Assembly: GCF_018885265.1 (NCBI RefSeq)
Contig: NZ_CP076538.1
Location: 1,834,001 to 1,898,000 of the forward strand
Direction: 5' to 3'
Origin: Amycolatopsis aidingensis
GTDB lineage: Bacteria > Actinomycetota > Actinomycetes > Mycobacteriales > Pseudonocardiaceae
DNA length: 64,000 nucleotides
Below the pieces are notes generated by a model. The model saw only the letters and a program-made list of their open reading frames with translations, ran no database searches and was not told the origin of the DNA. Positions 48,844 to 57,433 of the stretch are shown one piece after another. The position numbers and the translations under genes were made by a program. Within the stretch, counting starts at the first letter, position 1. The number at the start of each line of letters is the position of its first letter.

Positions 48844-49739
48844 TCACCCTGGACCATCCTGCCGAGGATCCGCGCGTACATCCGGCCAGGGCTGGGGACC
48901 GTGGGCGGGTGCAGGAAACCTGGCAGGGGCGGTAGAGCGGATGCCAGCGGCTGCAGGCGCTCGTACAGCACACCGGCGTCGGCGGGCCGGTCGGCCGGGT
49001 CCTTCCGCAACAGCTCGTGCAGCAAGGTGGCCAGCTCGGGCGGTGCCTCCGGTACCGGTGGCGGTTCGTCGTTCACCTGCCGCTCGAACACCGCATACGC
49101 GGTCGGCCCGCTGAACAGCTGCCGCCCGGTGAGCATCTCGTGCAGCACGCAGCCCAGCGCGTAAAGGTCGCTGCGTGGCCCGGCAACCCCGTGCCGGATC
49201 TGCTCCGGCGCCATGTAGGCGGGGGTGCCGAGGATCTGACCCGCCCTGGTGAACTGCGCTACATCGGACTCGCGCAGGATCGCCAGCCCGAAGTCCAGCA
49301 CCTTCACGCTGCCGTCCGGGCAGAGCATCAGGTTGGTGGGCTTCAGGTCACGATGGCAGATCTCCAGTTCGTGTGCCGCGGCCAGCACGGCGCAGGCCTG
49401 CGCGGCGATCGCCGCGGCCCAGGGCACCGGGACCGGGCCGTGCTCGCCGAGCAGATCGGCGATGGTGACCCCCTCGATGAACTGCATCACCTGGAACAGC
49501 CGCGCGTCGAACATGCCGAAGTCATAGAGAACCGGCGCCCCTGGGTGTTCCAGCCGGGCCAGGATCCGGGCCTCCCGGACGAATCGCTGCTCCAGTTCCT
49601 CGTCCGGCCCACCGGGCAGGTGCAGGAACTTCACCGCCACCCTGCGGTCCAGGTGTGTGTCGTAACCCGCGTGGACCGCGCCCATGCCGCTCCTGCCAAG
49701 CGGGAGCTCGTCCAGCCGGTAACGGTCCGCGATCAGCAT
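48837..49739 (-). CDS. Cytosolic Hanks-type Ser/Thr protein kinase
   Basis: 300 aa. Complete kinase domain: variant glycine loop LGRSGMGAV, Lys37 in VAVKFLH, catalytic HRDLKPTNLML, DFGLA, activation-segment GTPAYMAPEQ, and DLYALGCVLHEML. There is no membrane helix and no PASTA domain, so it differs from PknB-type receptors and should act in the cytosol. It follows the N-6 methylase gene by 12 bp on the same strand; a PP2C phosphatase is divergently encoded just upstream, which suggests one regulatory unit. Confidence 0.92.
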   Translation of the reverse strand: MLIADRYRLDELPLGRSGMGAVHAGYDTHLDRRVAVKFLHLPGGPDEELEQRFVREARILARLEHPGAPVLYDFGMFDARLFQVMQFIEGVTIADLLGEHGPVPVPWAAAIAAQACAVLAAAHELEICHRDLKPTNLMLCPDGSVKVLDFGLAILRESDVAQFTRAGQILGTPAYMAPEQIRHGVAGPRSDLYALGCVLHEMLTGRQLFSGPTAYAVFERQVNDEPPPVPEAPPELATLLHELLRKDPADRPADAGVLYERLQPLASALPPLPGFLHPPTVPSPGRMYARILGRMVQGDH

Positions 49740-49751
49740 CGCCGCACCCCG

Positions 49752-51554
49752 TCAGTCCCGGGGTGCCAGCCGGCCGCCTGCCAGCCCGCCGAAGCCCAGC
49801 CGGACCAGGGTGCCCACCAGCGTGCTCGCCTGCCTCGCCGCGTCCTCCAGCCGAGTCAGCTGCCGGAACGCCGCGCCGTAGCGGCGCTGCTGGTCGAGCG
49901 GAAGGCGGGGGAGCCGGGCACGCCGCGGGTCGATCCGGCCGGAGCCGCGCGGCGCCCACTGCGCGGCCGCGCGCAGGATCCCGGCCAGGAAGTCGGGGTC
50001 CAGTAGGTCAGCCTCGACCCGGTAGCGGGCCAGATGGGGGCCGAGTACCGCGGCCGTCTCGGCCACCCGCGCCGCGCCCGAGGCGGAGGCGACCACATCG
50101 CCCGGCTCCACCATGACCTGGCCGGGGTGCTCGGCGGTGCGGCCGGAGGGCGGGCCGCCGGTCAGCAGGTCCTCGGTGGTCAGCATCGCGAGGTCACCAT
50201 CGTCGGCCGGACTGTTGCGCGCCGGGGCGTGCTGGATGGTCAGCATGCCCTCCCTCGCCAGCTCTCCTACCGTGGTGAAGGGCGCGTCCCCGGATCCGTC
50301 CCGGCTGGTCAGGCCGGGCACTTCCAGGGAAAGCGCGGTCAGCTGCGCCGCCACCTCGGTGAACTCCTCCAGCACCGCGCTGCCCTCGTGGCGCAGCTGG
50401 TACCGCGCCGGGCTCAGGTCCACCTCGTCGTCCAGCAGCTCGAGGATCGGTACCGCCTGCTCGGCTTCGGGGTCACGCAGCTGGCGCAGGCAGGCCGTGG
50501 CAACCTCGGCGAGGTCCTCGGCCACCAGCAACAGCACCCGGGAGGGTGGTCGTTCTCCCGGCTCGGGCCTGCGCAACAGCCACAGGTCCGGGCCGGAGTC
50601 CGGCAGGCTCACCACCGCCCGCAACGCGCCCGCGCGCAGCAGGTTCCCGCGAATGCGTTTCCCCGGCCTGCGGCCCGCGGCCGCCCCCGGCATCAGGACC
50701 GCCACCAGCCCGCCGGGCCGGACGTGGGCGAGGCAGTGCTGCACCCAGGCGAGTTCGGGTTCGCCGCGTGGCGGCAGGCCGTACTCCCACCGCAGGTCAC
50801 CGGCCAGCTCCGGATGTCCCCACGCGCGTTCGTTGAACGGAGGGTCGCAGACCACGGCGTCCGCGTGCGTCCCGGGAAAGGCGTCCTGGCGCAGCGAGTC
50901 CCCGGCGAGCACGGTGGCGTCCACGCCACGCAGCAGCAGCCGCATGGCGGCGATCCGGGCGAGATCCGGGTCGCTGTCCTGCCCGAGCGCCTGCCGCGCC
51001 CCGCCCGCAAGCAGCAAGGTGCCCGCGCCGCATGCCGGGTCGAACACCGTGCCGCCCCTGGGGCTGACCAGCCGGGTGAGCAGGTTCGCCACCTCCGAGG
51101 GAGTGACCGACAGCCGCCTGGAGTGCTCCTCGAGGTAGCGGCGGCAGAGGAACTCGAAGGCCTCCACGGCGCCCCGCTCGGCGGCCAGCGCGGTGAGCAG
51201 ATCCCCCAGCTCGGTGCCGATCGGTTCGGCCTGCTGGTCCTCCGCGGCGGGTGTGCCGCCCTGCCTGCTCAGCAGCAGCGCGCCCGCGCTGCCCACCAGC
51301 CTGCCGAGCCCAAGGTCGTCGGTGCTGGCACGGAGCCGTTGCCACACACGGTCGGCCAGCGAGACCTCGTAGGACTTGCCGTTGCGGCGCAGCCAGTCCT
51401 CCACCTCGCGCAGGGAGAACCGCGGACTGGAAGCCGTACCGCCGACGGGCCGCGGGAAGTCCTCGTGCCTGCGCCGCCAGTTGCTCACCGCTGCCTTGCC
51501 GACGTGCACGAGCCGCGCGATATCACCCGCGTTCACGGTGGTGTCGTGACTCAT
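49752..51554 (-). CDS. N-6 adenine DNA methylase with N-terminal HTH and C-terminal specificity-like region
   Basis: 600 aa from ATG 51554. Residues 1-65 are a helix-turn-helix (DIARLVHVGKAAVSNWRRRH...FSLREVEDWL). The type I HsdM-like methylase core has SAM motif I VFDPACGAGTLLLAGG and catalytic motif IV VVCDPPFNERAWG (NPPY variant). A helical HsdM-like region (RRYLEEHSRRLSVTPSEVANLL) precedes motif I. The C-terminal ~200 aa (FTTVGELAREGMLTIQHAP, VMVEPGDVVASASG, RRARLPRLPLDQQRRYGAAF) resemble a half HsdS target-recognition domain. No restriction subunit is adjacent. Could be an orphan modification enzyme or a regulator. Confidence 0.85.
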   Translation of the reverse strand: MSHDTTVNAGDIARLVHVGKAAVSNWRRRHEDFPRPVGGTASSPRFSLREVEDWLRRNGKSYEVSLADRVWQRLRASTDDLGLGRLVGSAGALLLSRQGGTPAAEDQQAEPIGTELGDLLTALAAERGAVEAFEFLCRRYLEEHSRRLSVTPSEVANLLTRLVSPRGGTVFDPACGAGTLLLAGGARQALGQDSDPDLARIAAMRLLLRGVDATVLAGDSLRQDAFPGTHADAVVCDPPFNERAWGHPELAGDLRWEYGLPPRGEPELAWVQHCLAHVRPGGLVAVLMPGAAAGRRPGKRIRGNLLRAGALRAVVSLPDSGPDLWLLRRPEPGERPPSRVLLLVAEDLAEVATACLRQLRDPEAEQAVPILELLDDEVDLSPARYQLRHEGSAVLEEFTEVAAQLTALSLEVPGLTSRDGSGDAPFTTVGELAREGMLTIQHAPARNSPADDGDLAMLTTEDLLTGGPPSGRTAEHPGQVMVEPGDVVASASGAARVAETAAVLGPHLARYRVEADLLDPDFLAGILRAAAQWAPRGSGRIDPRRARLPRLPLDQQRRYGAAFRQLTRLEDAARQASTLVGTLVRLGFGGLAGGRLAPRD

Positions 51555-51632
51555 GGCGACGACCATAGTTCACAGTTAGCTTACGGTCCACAGGGGATGT
51601 GCTTGTGAACTGAATCAACCAGTGATGTACTG

Positions 51633-52418
51633 GTGACCATGACATACGATACGGGGTTGGCGTTGCGGTACGCGGTCCGGTCCGATGCCGGGGTGCGACG
51701 CAAGTCGAACGAGGACGCCGCCTTCGCGGGTGAGCGGGTGTTCGCGGTCGCCGATGGTATCGGCGGGCACGTGTTCGGCGAGGTCGCCAGCTCCACCGCG
51801 ACCGCCGCGATGGCCGACCTGGACGGCGGGCTCAGCAAGGCCCTCGCCACCGGCCGCGCCACGGGCGGCCTGCGTGATCTCGATCCGCTGGCCGTGCTCG
51901 CCACCGGTGTGACCGACGCCGCGGGCCGCCTCGCTGAGCTGGTCGCGCGGGACACGCGGTTGCAGGGGATGGGCACCACGCTCACCGCGATGCTCTGGGA
52001 CGGCGCGCGGTTCGCCATCGCCCACGTCGGTGACTCCCGCTGTTACCTGCTGCGGGAGGGGACGCTGCGCCAGCTGAGCCGGGATCACACCCTGGTGCAG
52101 GCGTTGCTGGACGACGGCAAGGTCTCCGCCGAGCAGGCCGCGGCGCATCCGCGCCGGTCGGTGCTGATGCGGGCGCTACAGGGGGAGGGCTCCGCCGAAC
52201 CCGATCTCTTTGCGCAGGACGCGCTGGCCGGGGACCGGTACCTGTTGTGCTCGGACGGGCTGACCGACGTGATCTCCGACGAGGCCGTGGCGGAGACCCT
52301 GCTGGCCCGGCCAGAGCCGGAGGCGGCGGCCTGCGCGCTGATCGACCTGGCCAATGCCGGCGGCGGGCCGGACAACATCACCTGTGTGCTCGTCGACGTC
52401 GTTGGTACTCGGGATTGA
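51633..52418 (+). CDS. PP2C-family Ser/Thr protein phosphatase
   Basis: 261 aa from GTG 51633 (ATG 51639 is close). Soluble PP2C with metal-binding motifs RRKSNEDAAF, VFAVADGIGGHVFG, HVGDSRCYLLREG, LCSDGLTDVI and GGPDNITCVLV. It has no membrane anchor, matching the cytosolic kinase. Divergent from the methylase gene with only about 78 bp between starts, so the two transcription units may share regulation. Confidence 0.93.
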   Translation: MTMTYDTGLALRYAVRSDAGVRRKSNEDAAFAGERVFAVADGIGGHVFGEVASSTATAAMADLDGGLSKALATGRATGGLRDLDPLAVLATGVTDAAGRLAELVARDTRLQGMGTTLTAMLWDGARFAIAHVGDSRCYLLREGTLRQLSRDHTLVQALLDDGKVSAEQAAAHPRRSVLMRALQGEGSAEPDLFAQDALAGDRYLLCSDGLTDVISDEAVAETLLARPEPEAAACALIDLANAGGGPDNITCVLVDVVGTRD

Positions 52419-52611
52419 TCAGGTGCCAGCCGTTGCCGTGCGGGCAGCGCTGCTTGCGTAGCCCTCCCTCGGACTTGGCCACGAACCGGTCGGCATCGGC
52501 CTCGGTGGGGATGACGGCGCGCTGCTGGCAGCCGGTGCACCTGGCCGCGCCGGTGTACCGGAAGTCGTTGGATCCTCGTCTGTTCCTCGGCACGCACATC
52601 CTCGGGATCAC
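52378..52611 (-). CDS. Small zinc-binding-like protein
   Basis: 77 aa from ATG 52611 (ATG 52599 also possible). Basic at both ends. Core Cys-x2-Cys (AARCTGCQQRAVI) and RCPHGNGWHLI suggest a four-ligand zinc site; similar short CPHG-containing proteins are common in actinobacteria without known function. Overlaps the PP2C 3' end by 41 bp in convergent orientation. Confidence 0.6.
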   Translation of the reverse strand: MIPRMCVPRNRRGSNDFRYTGAARCTGCQQRAVIPTEADADRFVAKSEGGLRKQRCPHGNGWHLINPEYQRRRRAHR

Positions 52612-52686
52612 ACTCGCTGTCGGCTACCCGGCCGAGTATGCAGCCCCTGGCTGTCCGCGCAAACGGGGCGGTCCGGCGCGGACCCG

Positions 52687-53868
52687 TTACCAGGGACCAA
52701 CCGGGAGCTCGGCGAAGAAGGCGGCGATGTCCCTGGCCAGCAGCCACGGTTCCTCGGCCGCGGCGAAATGCCCGCCGGAGGGCAGGACGGTCCACCGGCG
52801 AAGGTCGTAGAGCCGTTCGGCCCAGGACCGGGGCGGGGCCCCGCCGTGTGCGAACTCGTTGCCGAACAGGCCGACGGCCGTGGGCACCCGAACCCGGTCG
52901 GTCGCCGTGCGGGCGGCATGGCAGTCACGGTTGTCGTGGAAGTCGCGCATCGACTCGGTGATGGTGGCGGTCACCCAGAACAGGGTGATCGTGGTGAGCA
53001 GGAAGTCCCTGGAGAACCGGGACTCGATGTCGCCGCCCGAGTCCGACCAGGACCGCCACTTCTCCAGCAGCCACGCGGCGAGACCGGCCGGGGAGTCGTT
53101 GAGGGCGTAGCCGAGGGTCTGCGGCGCGGTCGACTGGACCGCGTTGTAGCCGCCCTCCCGCTCGGCGAAATCCCGTTCCTGCTCGATGAAGGCCCGCTCG
53201 GCCTCGGTCAGCGGCGGCGCGTCCGCACCGAGGTAGGGATCGAGCTCGATATTGCTCAAGTGCAGGCCGAGCACGGATTCCGGTTCGTCCACACCGAGAA
53301 AGGTGCCGATCCCGGAACCGAAGTCCCCGCCCTGCACCCCGTAGCGCCGGTAGCCAAGACCACGCATCAGCCGGTGCCACAGTGCGGCGGTATCGCGCAT
53401 TGTCACCGCGCGTGGTGGCCTGCTGGAGAATCCGTAGCCGGGTAGTGAAGGAATAACCACGTCGAAAGCCGGTCCGTCGATACCGTGCGCCGCGGGATCG
53501 GTGAGCAGCGGCACCAGCGGGAGAAGTTCCACGAAGGTACTCGGCCAGCCGTGCGTGAGCACCAATGGGATGCCGGTTCCGGACGCGGCCCTGTGGTGGA
53601 CGAAGTGGACGTCGACATCGCCGATCCGGGCGCGGAAGTGGTGGAACCGGTTCAACGCGCGCTCCCGCGCACGCCAGTCGAAATCCTCAGCCCAGTAGGC
53701 GAGGACCTCGCGCAGATAGTCCACATCGGTGCCCTGCGACCATGCGGCTCCCGGGGCGGCGGCGGGCCAGCGGGTGCGCCGGATGCGGTCGCGCAGATCC
53801 GCCAGTACCTCGTCCGTGACGGCGATGGTGAACGGTTCGATGTCGATGGCGTGCCGATACGTGTTCAC
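52687..53868 (-). CDS. Epoxide hydrolase (EHN-domain alpha/beta hydrolase)
   Basis: 393 aa from GTG 53868 (VNTYRHAIDIEPFTIAV); the frame above is not supported. N-terminal epoxide-hydrolase domain (LRDRIRRTRWP), oxyanion motif THGWPSTFVELLPL, nucleophile Asp in YGVQGGDFGSGIGTFLG and catalytic His in LPSGGHFAAAEEP. Opens epoxides to diols in known relatives (microsomal-type EH). Not obviously linked to neighbouring genes. Confidence 0.88.
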   Translation of the reverse strand: MNTYRHAIDIEPFTIAVTDEVLADLRDRIRRTRWPAAAPGAAWSQGTDVDYLREVLAYWAEDFDWRARERALNRFHHFRARIGDVDVHFVHHRAASGTGIPLVLTHGWPSTFVELLPLVPLLTDPAAHGIDGPAFDVVIPSLPGYGFSSRPPRAVTMRDTAALWHRLMRGLGYRRYGVQGGDFGSGIGTFLGVDEPESVLGLHLSNIELDPYLGADAPPLTEAERAFIEQERDFAEREGGYNAVQSTAPQTLGYALNDSPAGLAAWLLEKWRSWSDSGGDIESRFSRDFLLTTITLFWVTATITESMRDFHDNRDCHAARTATDRVRVPTAVGLFGNEFAHGGAPPRSWAERLYDLRRWTVLPSGGHFAAAEEPWLLARDIAAFFAELPVGPW

Positions 53869-54189
53869 CGCATCAGGTTCGCACGGTTTCCGGTACCCGC
53901 CCGACAATCGACCGCGCGGCCGATTCCTGGCTACTCCGGGTGCAGGTGGCCCTCCAGCGTTCGGCGCACTGTGTTTCGATTCGTCCCCTTTGCTGGAGAA
54001 CGTGCCGGAACTTCTGGTATACCTTCGAAGATCGCAGCGTACGAATGGGGCTCTGGCGAGTGGGCGGTTACCTCCGGCCACTTATTCCGCCGAGGTATGC
54101 GGGATTCGTTCTGGATGTACGTCCGATCGGTCAAGGATCAACCGGTTTCCGGCCACGGTCGGGCAGCGTGACCAAAGGAGAGACACAGT
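53869..54189. other. 321-bp intergenic region without a recognisable gene
   Basis: Lies between the divergent epoxide hydrolase and AhpD-like genes. It has somewhat lower GC in the middle (around 53980-54060). Short open frames here lack ribosome sites and family resemblance. An AAAGGAG site at 54174-54180 serves the downstream gene. It presumably carries both promoters. Confidence 0.5.
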
Positions 54190-54654
54190 ATGGCGGAGGT
54201 TCCTCGCCGGACCGCACGGTTCCGGTTGCCCGTCGACAAGCTCGCCCCGCACCTGATGGAGGCGTTCGAGCAACTCGACGAGGCTGCGGAAAAGGTCAGC
54301 CTACCGTTACCGCTGCTCGAGCTGGTCCGGCTGCGCGTGTCGCAGATCAACGGTTGCGCCTACTGTGTCGACTCGCACCACCAGGACACGCGCGAGGCCG
54401 AGGTCCCCGAGCGGACGATCGCCGCGCTACCGGTGTGGCGCGAGTCGCCGTTCTTCTCCGAGCAGGAGCGGGCCGCCCTCGAGGTGGCCGAGGCACTCAC
54501 CAACATGAACCGGGCTCCGGTGACCGACGAGCTCTGGACCCGGGCCGCCGAGCACTTCACCAAGACCGAGCTGGCCGAGCTCACCTGGAACGTCGCGATC
54601 ATCAACGTGTGGAACCAGCTCGCAGGCGGTGCCCGCCCGTGGCTCATTTCCTGA
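54190..54654 (+). CDS. AhpD-like carboxymuconolactone decarboxylase family protein
   Basis: 154 aa; AAAGGAG ribosome site upstream. Alkylhydroperoxidase AhpD core: INGCAYCVDSHHQDTRE with the redox CxxC and the downstream His, preceded by LELVRLRVSQ and followed by LTWNVAIINVWNQLA. Members are thiol peroxidases or have lost the activity. It is the first of the + strand genes leading into the biosynthetic region, but may be unrelated to it. Confidence 0.87.
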   Translation: MAEVPRRTARFRLPVDKLAPHLMEAFEQLDEAAEKVSLPLPLLELVRLRVSQINGCAYCVDSHHQDTREAEVPERTIAALPVWRESPFFSEQERAALEVAEALTNMNRAPVTDELWTRAAEHFTKTELAELTWNVAIINVWNQLAGGARPWLIS

Positions 54655-54741
54655 GAGTCCGAGCCCGGCCGAGCCGACCGTGTCGCGAGTTCAGGAACAG
54701 GCACTGAGTACCGGCGGGCCGAGACCGAAGCGGGAGCGTGA

Positions 54742-55767
54742 ATGCGGATCGGACTGATGGGCGCGGGCCGGATCGGCCAGGTGCATGCCGGGTCGCTGGC
54801 CGCCGACCCCAGGGTCGGCGAGCTGGCCGTTACCGACCTGAGCCCAGCCCGCGCGACCGCAGCGGCCGCGCAGGCGGGTGGCACGACATTGCCCACCGTG
54901 GCGAAGCTGCTGGACTGGTCCCCGGACGCGGTGGTCATCGCCGCGCCGACCGACACCCATGCCGAGCTGATCATGCGCTGCTGCGCTCGCGGCGTCCCGG
55001 TGTTCTGCGAGAAGCCCTGCGTCACCGACCAGGACGCGGCCAGGCGGCTGGTGGACCAGGTCGGGGCCTGCGGGGTGCCCGTGCAGGTCGGCTTCCAGCG
55101 GCGGTTCGACCCCGGATACCGCAGGGGTCACCAGGACGTGCGGTCCGGCGCGCTCGGCGACCTCCGCAGGGTGCACATGGTCACCGCCGATCCGGCCCCG
55201 CCACCGGCGGCCTATGTGGCGGTATCCGGTGGCATCCACCGCGACTGCCAGATTCACGACTTCGATGTGCTGCGCTGGGTGACCGGTCGTGAGGTGGTCG
55301 AGGTGTTCGCGACCGGGATCAACCGCGGAGCGGACTACATCGGTGCCGCAGGGGACGTCGACGAGGCGGCCGTGCTGCTCACCCTGGATGACGGCTCGAT
55401 CGTCACGATGCAGGCCTCGCGCTACAACGGAGCGGGTTACGACGTCCGGATGGAGCTGGCCGGGACCGAGGCGACGATCGCCGTCGGGCTGGACAGCCAG
55501 GTGCCGCTGCGCCCGGTGGAACCCGCGTCGCTGGGGAACCCGGAGCGCGCGTGGTCGAGCTTCCTGGACCGCTTCGCGGCGGCCTACCGCGCGGAGATCG
55601 CGGCGTTCCTGACCATGGTCGAGCAGTCCGGGCCCAGTCCGTGCACAGTGGACGACGCGCGGCGGGCGCTGCTGATCGCCGACGCGGTCACCGCATCGCG
55701 GCGGGCCCGGCGACCGGTTCCGGTCGGGGAACCGGTTTCCGCGCCGGCCGGGCTGGGAACCTCGTGA
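54742..55767 (+). CDS. Gfo/Idh/MocA oxidoreductase, inositol-dehydrogenase-like
   Basis: 341 aa. NAD(P)-binding GAGRIGQVHAG at residues 7-17, catalytic EKP at 90-92 (VFCEKPCVTD), and GGIHRDCQIHDFDVLRW carrying the Asp/His pair that in IolG-type inositol dehydrogenases performs proton transfer. The C-terminal half is the beta-sheet domain. Expected to oxidise a cyclitol or sugar hydroxyl to a ketone. The GTGA overlap with the methyltransferase and proximity to an inositol monophosphatase support a cyclitol pathway. Confidence 0.85.
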   Translation: MRIGLMGAGRIGQVHAGSLAADPRVGELAVTDLSPARATAAAAQAGGTTLPTVAKLLDWSPDAVVIAAPTDTHAELIMRCCARGVPVFCEKPCVTDQDAARRLVDQVGACGVPVQVGFQRRFDPGYRRGHQDVRSGALGDLRRVHMVTADPAPPPAAYVAVSGGIHRDCQIHDFDVLRWVTGREVVEVFATGINRGADYIGAAGDVDEAAVLLTLDDGSIVTMQASRYNGAGYDVRMELAGTEATIAVGLDSQVPLRPVEPASLGNPERAWSSFLDRFAAAYRAEIAAFLTMVEQSGPSPCTVDDARRALLIADAVTASRRARRPVPVGEPVSAPAGLGTS

Positions 55768-56564
55768 CCGGGCAGCGGGTGAGCGGTGGCCTCGCCCTGT
55801 CCGAGGATGCCGTGTTCGCCGACTTCGCCAACCGCGTCGAGCTGTCCGGGGCGGTGGTCGCCGAGATCGGCGGCTCGGTGGCGGCGGAGACCACCGAGCA
55901 GCACGGCGTCGCCTGCTGGCACGCGGTGGACCCGAACCGCCCGGCCTACACCGCGGAGTCCGGTCGGTACCGGGTGCTGCGGGCCCGCGCCGAGGAACTG
56001 CCGCTGCCGGACGCGAGCGTGGACGCGGTGTTCTCCAGCAACGCCTTTCAGTTTCTCGACGTGGCGTCGACCCTTGCGCAGGCACGCCGGGTGCTGCGCC
56101 CTGGTGGGCTGCTCTACGCGCATTTCGGTCCCATCTGGAGTGCGATCGACGGGCACCAGCTGGAGTACGTCCGCTACCAGGGCCGCGATCTGGTGTTCTG
56201 GCGGGACACCCTGCTCCCGCCATGGGCCCACCTCGCCTACGAGCGGGACGAACTCGCCGAGCTGCTGGCCGATGCGCTGCCTGCCGAGCTCGCCGAACTG
56301 CTGCTGTGGCACGTCCACGACAGTGACACGGTGAACCGGCTGTTCTTCGAGGACTACGTCTCGGCCGCGCTGGACAGCGGCCTCCGGTGGGTCGAGGTCA
56401 CCGCCTCGGCCCAGCTGGACTACCTGATCTCCGCGCCGTTCGACCCCTCGGCGCTGCGGGAGGTCACCGAGGAAGAGCTCACCGCGCAATGGACCCGCAG
56501 GCGCGGCAGGCCGACTCAGGTCGGGATCCGTGATGTGCTGATGGTGTTGCAGCGGCCGGACTGA
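55764..56564 (+). CDS. SAM-dependent methyltransferase (class I)
   Basis: 266 aa from GTG 55764, overlapping the upstream stop. Motif I variant VVAEIGGSVAAET, then LPLPDASVDAVFSSNAFQFLDV and RVLRPGGLLYAHFG, as in UbiE/type 11 methyltransferases. Motif I lacks the usual acidic-Gly-x-Gly spacing (EIGGSVA rather than DxGxGxG), so SAM binding should be checked. The substrate is presumably the cluster's intermediate. It lies 13 bp before the inositol monophosphatase. Confidence 0.8.
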   Translation: MTGQRVSGGLALSEDAVFADFANRVELSGAVVAEIGGSVAAETTEQHGVACWHAVDPNRPAYTAESGRYRVLRARAEELPLPDASVDAVFSSNAFQFLDVASTLAQARRVLRPGGLLYAHFGPIWSAIDGHQLEYVRYQGRDLVFWRDTLLPPWAHLAYERDELAELLADALPAELAELLLWHVHDSDTVNRLFFEDYVSAALDSGLRWVEVTASAQLDYLISAPFDPSALREVTEEELTAQWTRRRGRPTQVGIRDVLMVLQRPD

Positions 56565-56577
56565 CCAAGGGAGCCGC

Positions 56578-57426
56578 ATGAAGGGCACCGAACCTGGATC
56601 GAGCGAACTCTCCGGCGCCGAACTCGAGCGGTACCTGCACGACGCCGTGCTGGCCGCGCGGCGGGCGGGCCGGGTGGTGCGTGCGGCGTTCCACGACGGC
56701 AGGGTGGCCGCAAGGGCCAAGGCCCCAGGCGACTACGTGACCGAGGTCGACCTGCGGGCCGAGCGGGTCATCCGCGACTGCCTTGACGCCGGAACCGGGG
56801 CCGGGGCCAGGTTCGTCGGCGAGGAATGCGGCGGCGCCGTGGACGGGCTGTGCTGGGTGGTGGACCCGCTGGACGGCACGACCAACTTCATCCGTGGTTT
56901 CCCCTCGGTCGGGGTGTCCGTCGCGCTGGTCGCCGACGGCGAGCCGGTGGTCGGCGTGGTGCACGCGCCGCTGTGGCGGGAGACCTTCACCGCCGTGCGC
57001 GGCGGCGGGGCCTTTCGTAACGGCGAACCGATCCGGGCGAGTACGAGACCGGCCGCGGGTGCCGTGTGCTCCACCGGGTTCCCGTTCAAGACGCCCGACC
57101 TGCTGCCGGCCTACTTCGATGTGCTGAGCGCCGTGGTGGGCACCGTGGAGGACATCCGCAGGCCCGCCGGGGCGAGTCTGGACCTGGCCTGGGTCGCCTG
57201 CGGGGTGTTCGACGGGTTCTTCGAACTGGGCCTCGGCCCCTGGGATGTGGCAGCCGGGGCGCTGCTGGTGCGGGAGGCGGGTGGGATCGTCACCGACTGG
57301 CGTGGCGATCACGACGCCTGGCTGGCCTCCGGCAACATTCTCGCGGCGGCGCCGCTGGTGCACGCCGGGCTGATCGAGCACACCCGCGGCGCGGCGCTCG
57401 TGCCGGCGGACCGGGCGCCTTCTTGA
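56578..57426 (+). CDS. Inositol monophosphatase family protein
   Basis: 282 aa. Metal sites intact: GEEC around 81-84, WVVDPLDGTTNFIRG at 93-107, and GPWDVAAGALLVREAGG near the C-terminus. Members dephosphorylate inositol phosphates, histidinol phosphate or other sugar phosphates. In cyclitol antibiotic clusters a similar enzyme supplies free inositol or removes a phosphate from an intermediate. Ends the + strand three-gene run. Confidence 0.88.
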   Translation: MKGTEPGSSELSGAELERYLHDAVLAARRAGRVVRAAFHDGRVAARAKAPGDYVTEVDLRAERVIRDCLDAGTGAGARFVGEECGGAVDGLCWVVDPLDGTTNFIRGFPSVGVSVALVADGEPVVGVVHAPLWRETFTAVRGGGAFRNGEPIRASTRPAAGAVCSTGFPFKTPDLLPAYFDVLSAVVGTVEDIRRPAGASLDLAWVACGVFDGFFELGLGPWDVAAGALLVREAGGIVTDWRGDHDAWLASGNILAAAPLVHAGLIEHTRGAALVPADRAPS

Positions 57427-57433
57427 ACACGGC

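Noticed and set aside
49752..51554. Complete type I restriction-modification system
   Set aside because: No HsdR-type helicase/nuclease and no separate HsdS gene are present; the neighbours are a kinase and a phosphatase.
53931..54134. A 67-codon minus-strand open frame in the gap before the AhpD-like gene
   Set aside because: No ribosome site, no recognisable motif, and the position is a promoter region for two divergent genes.
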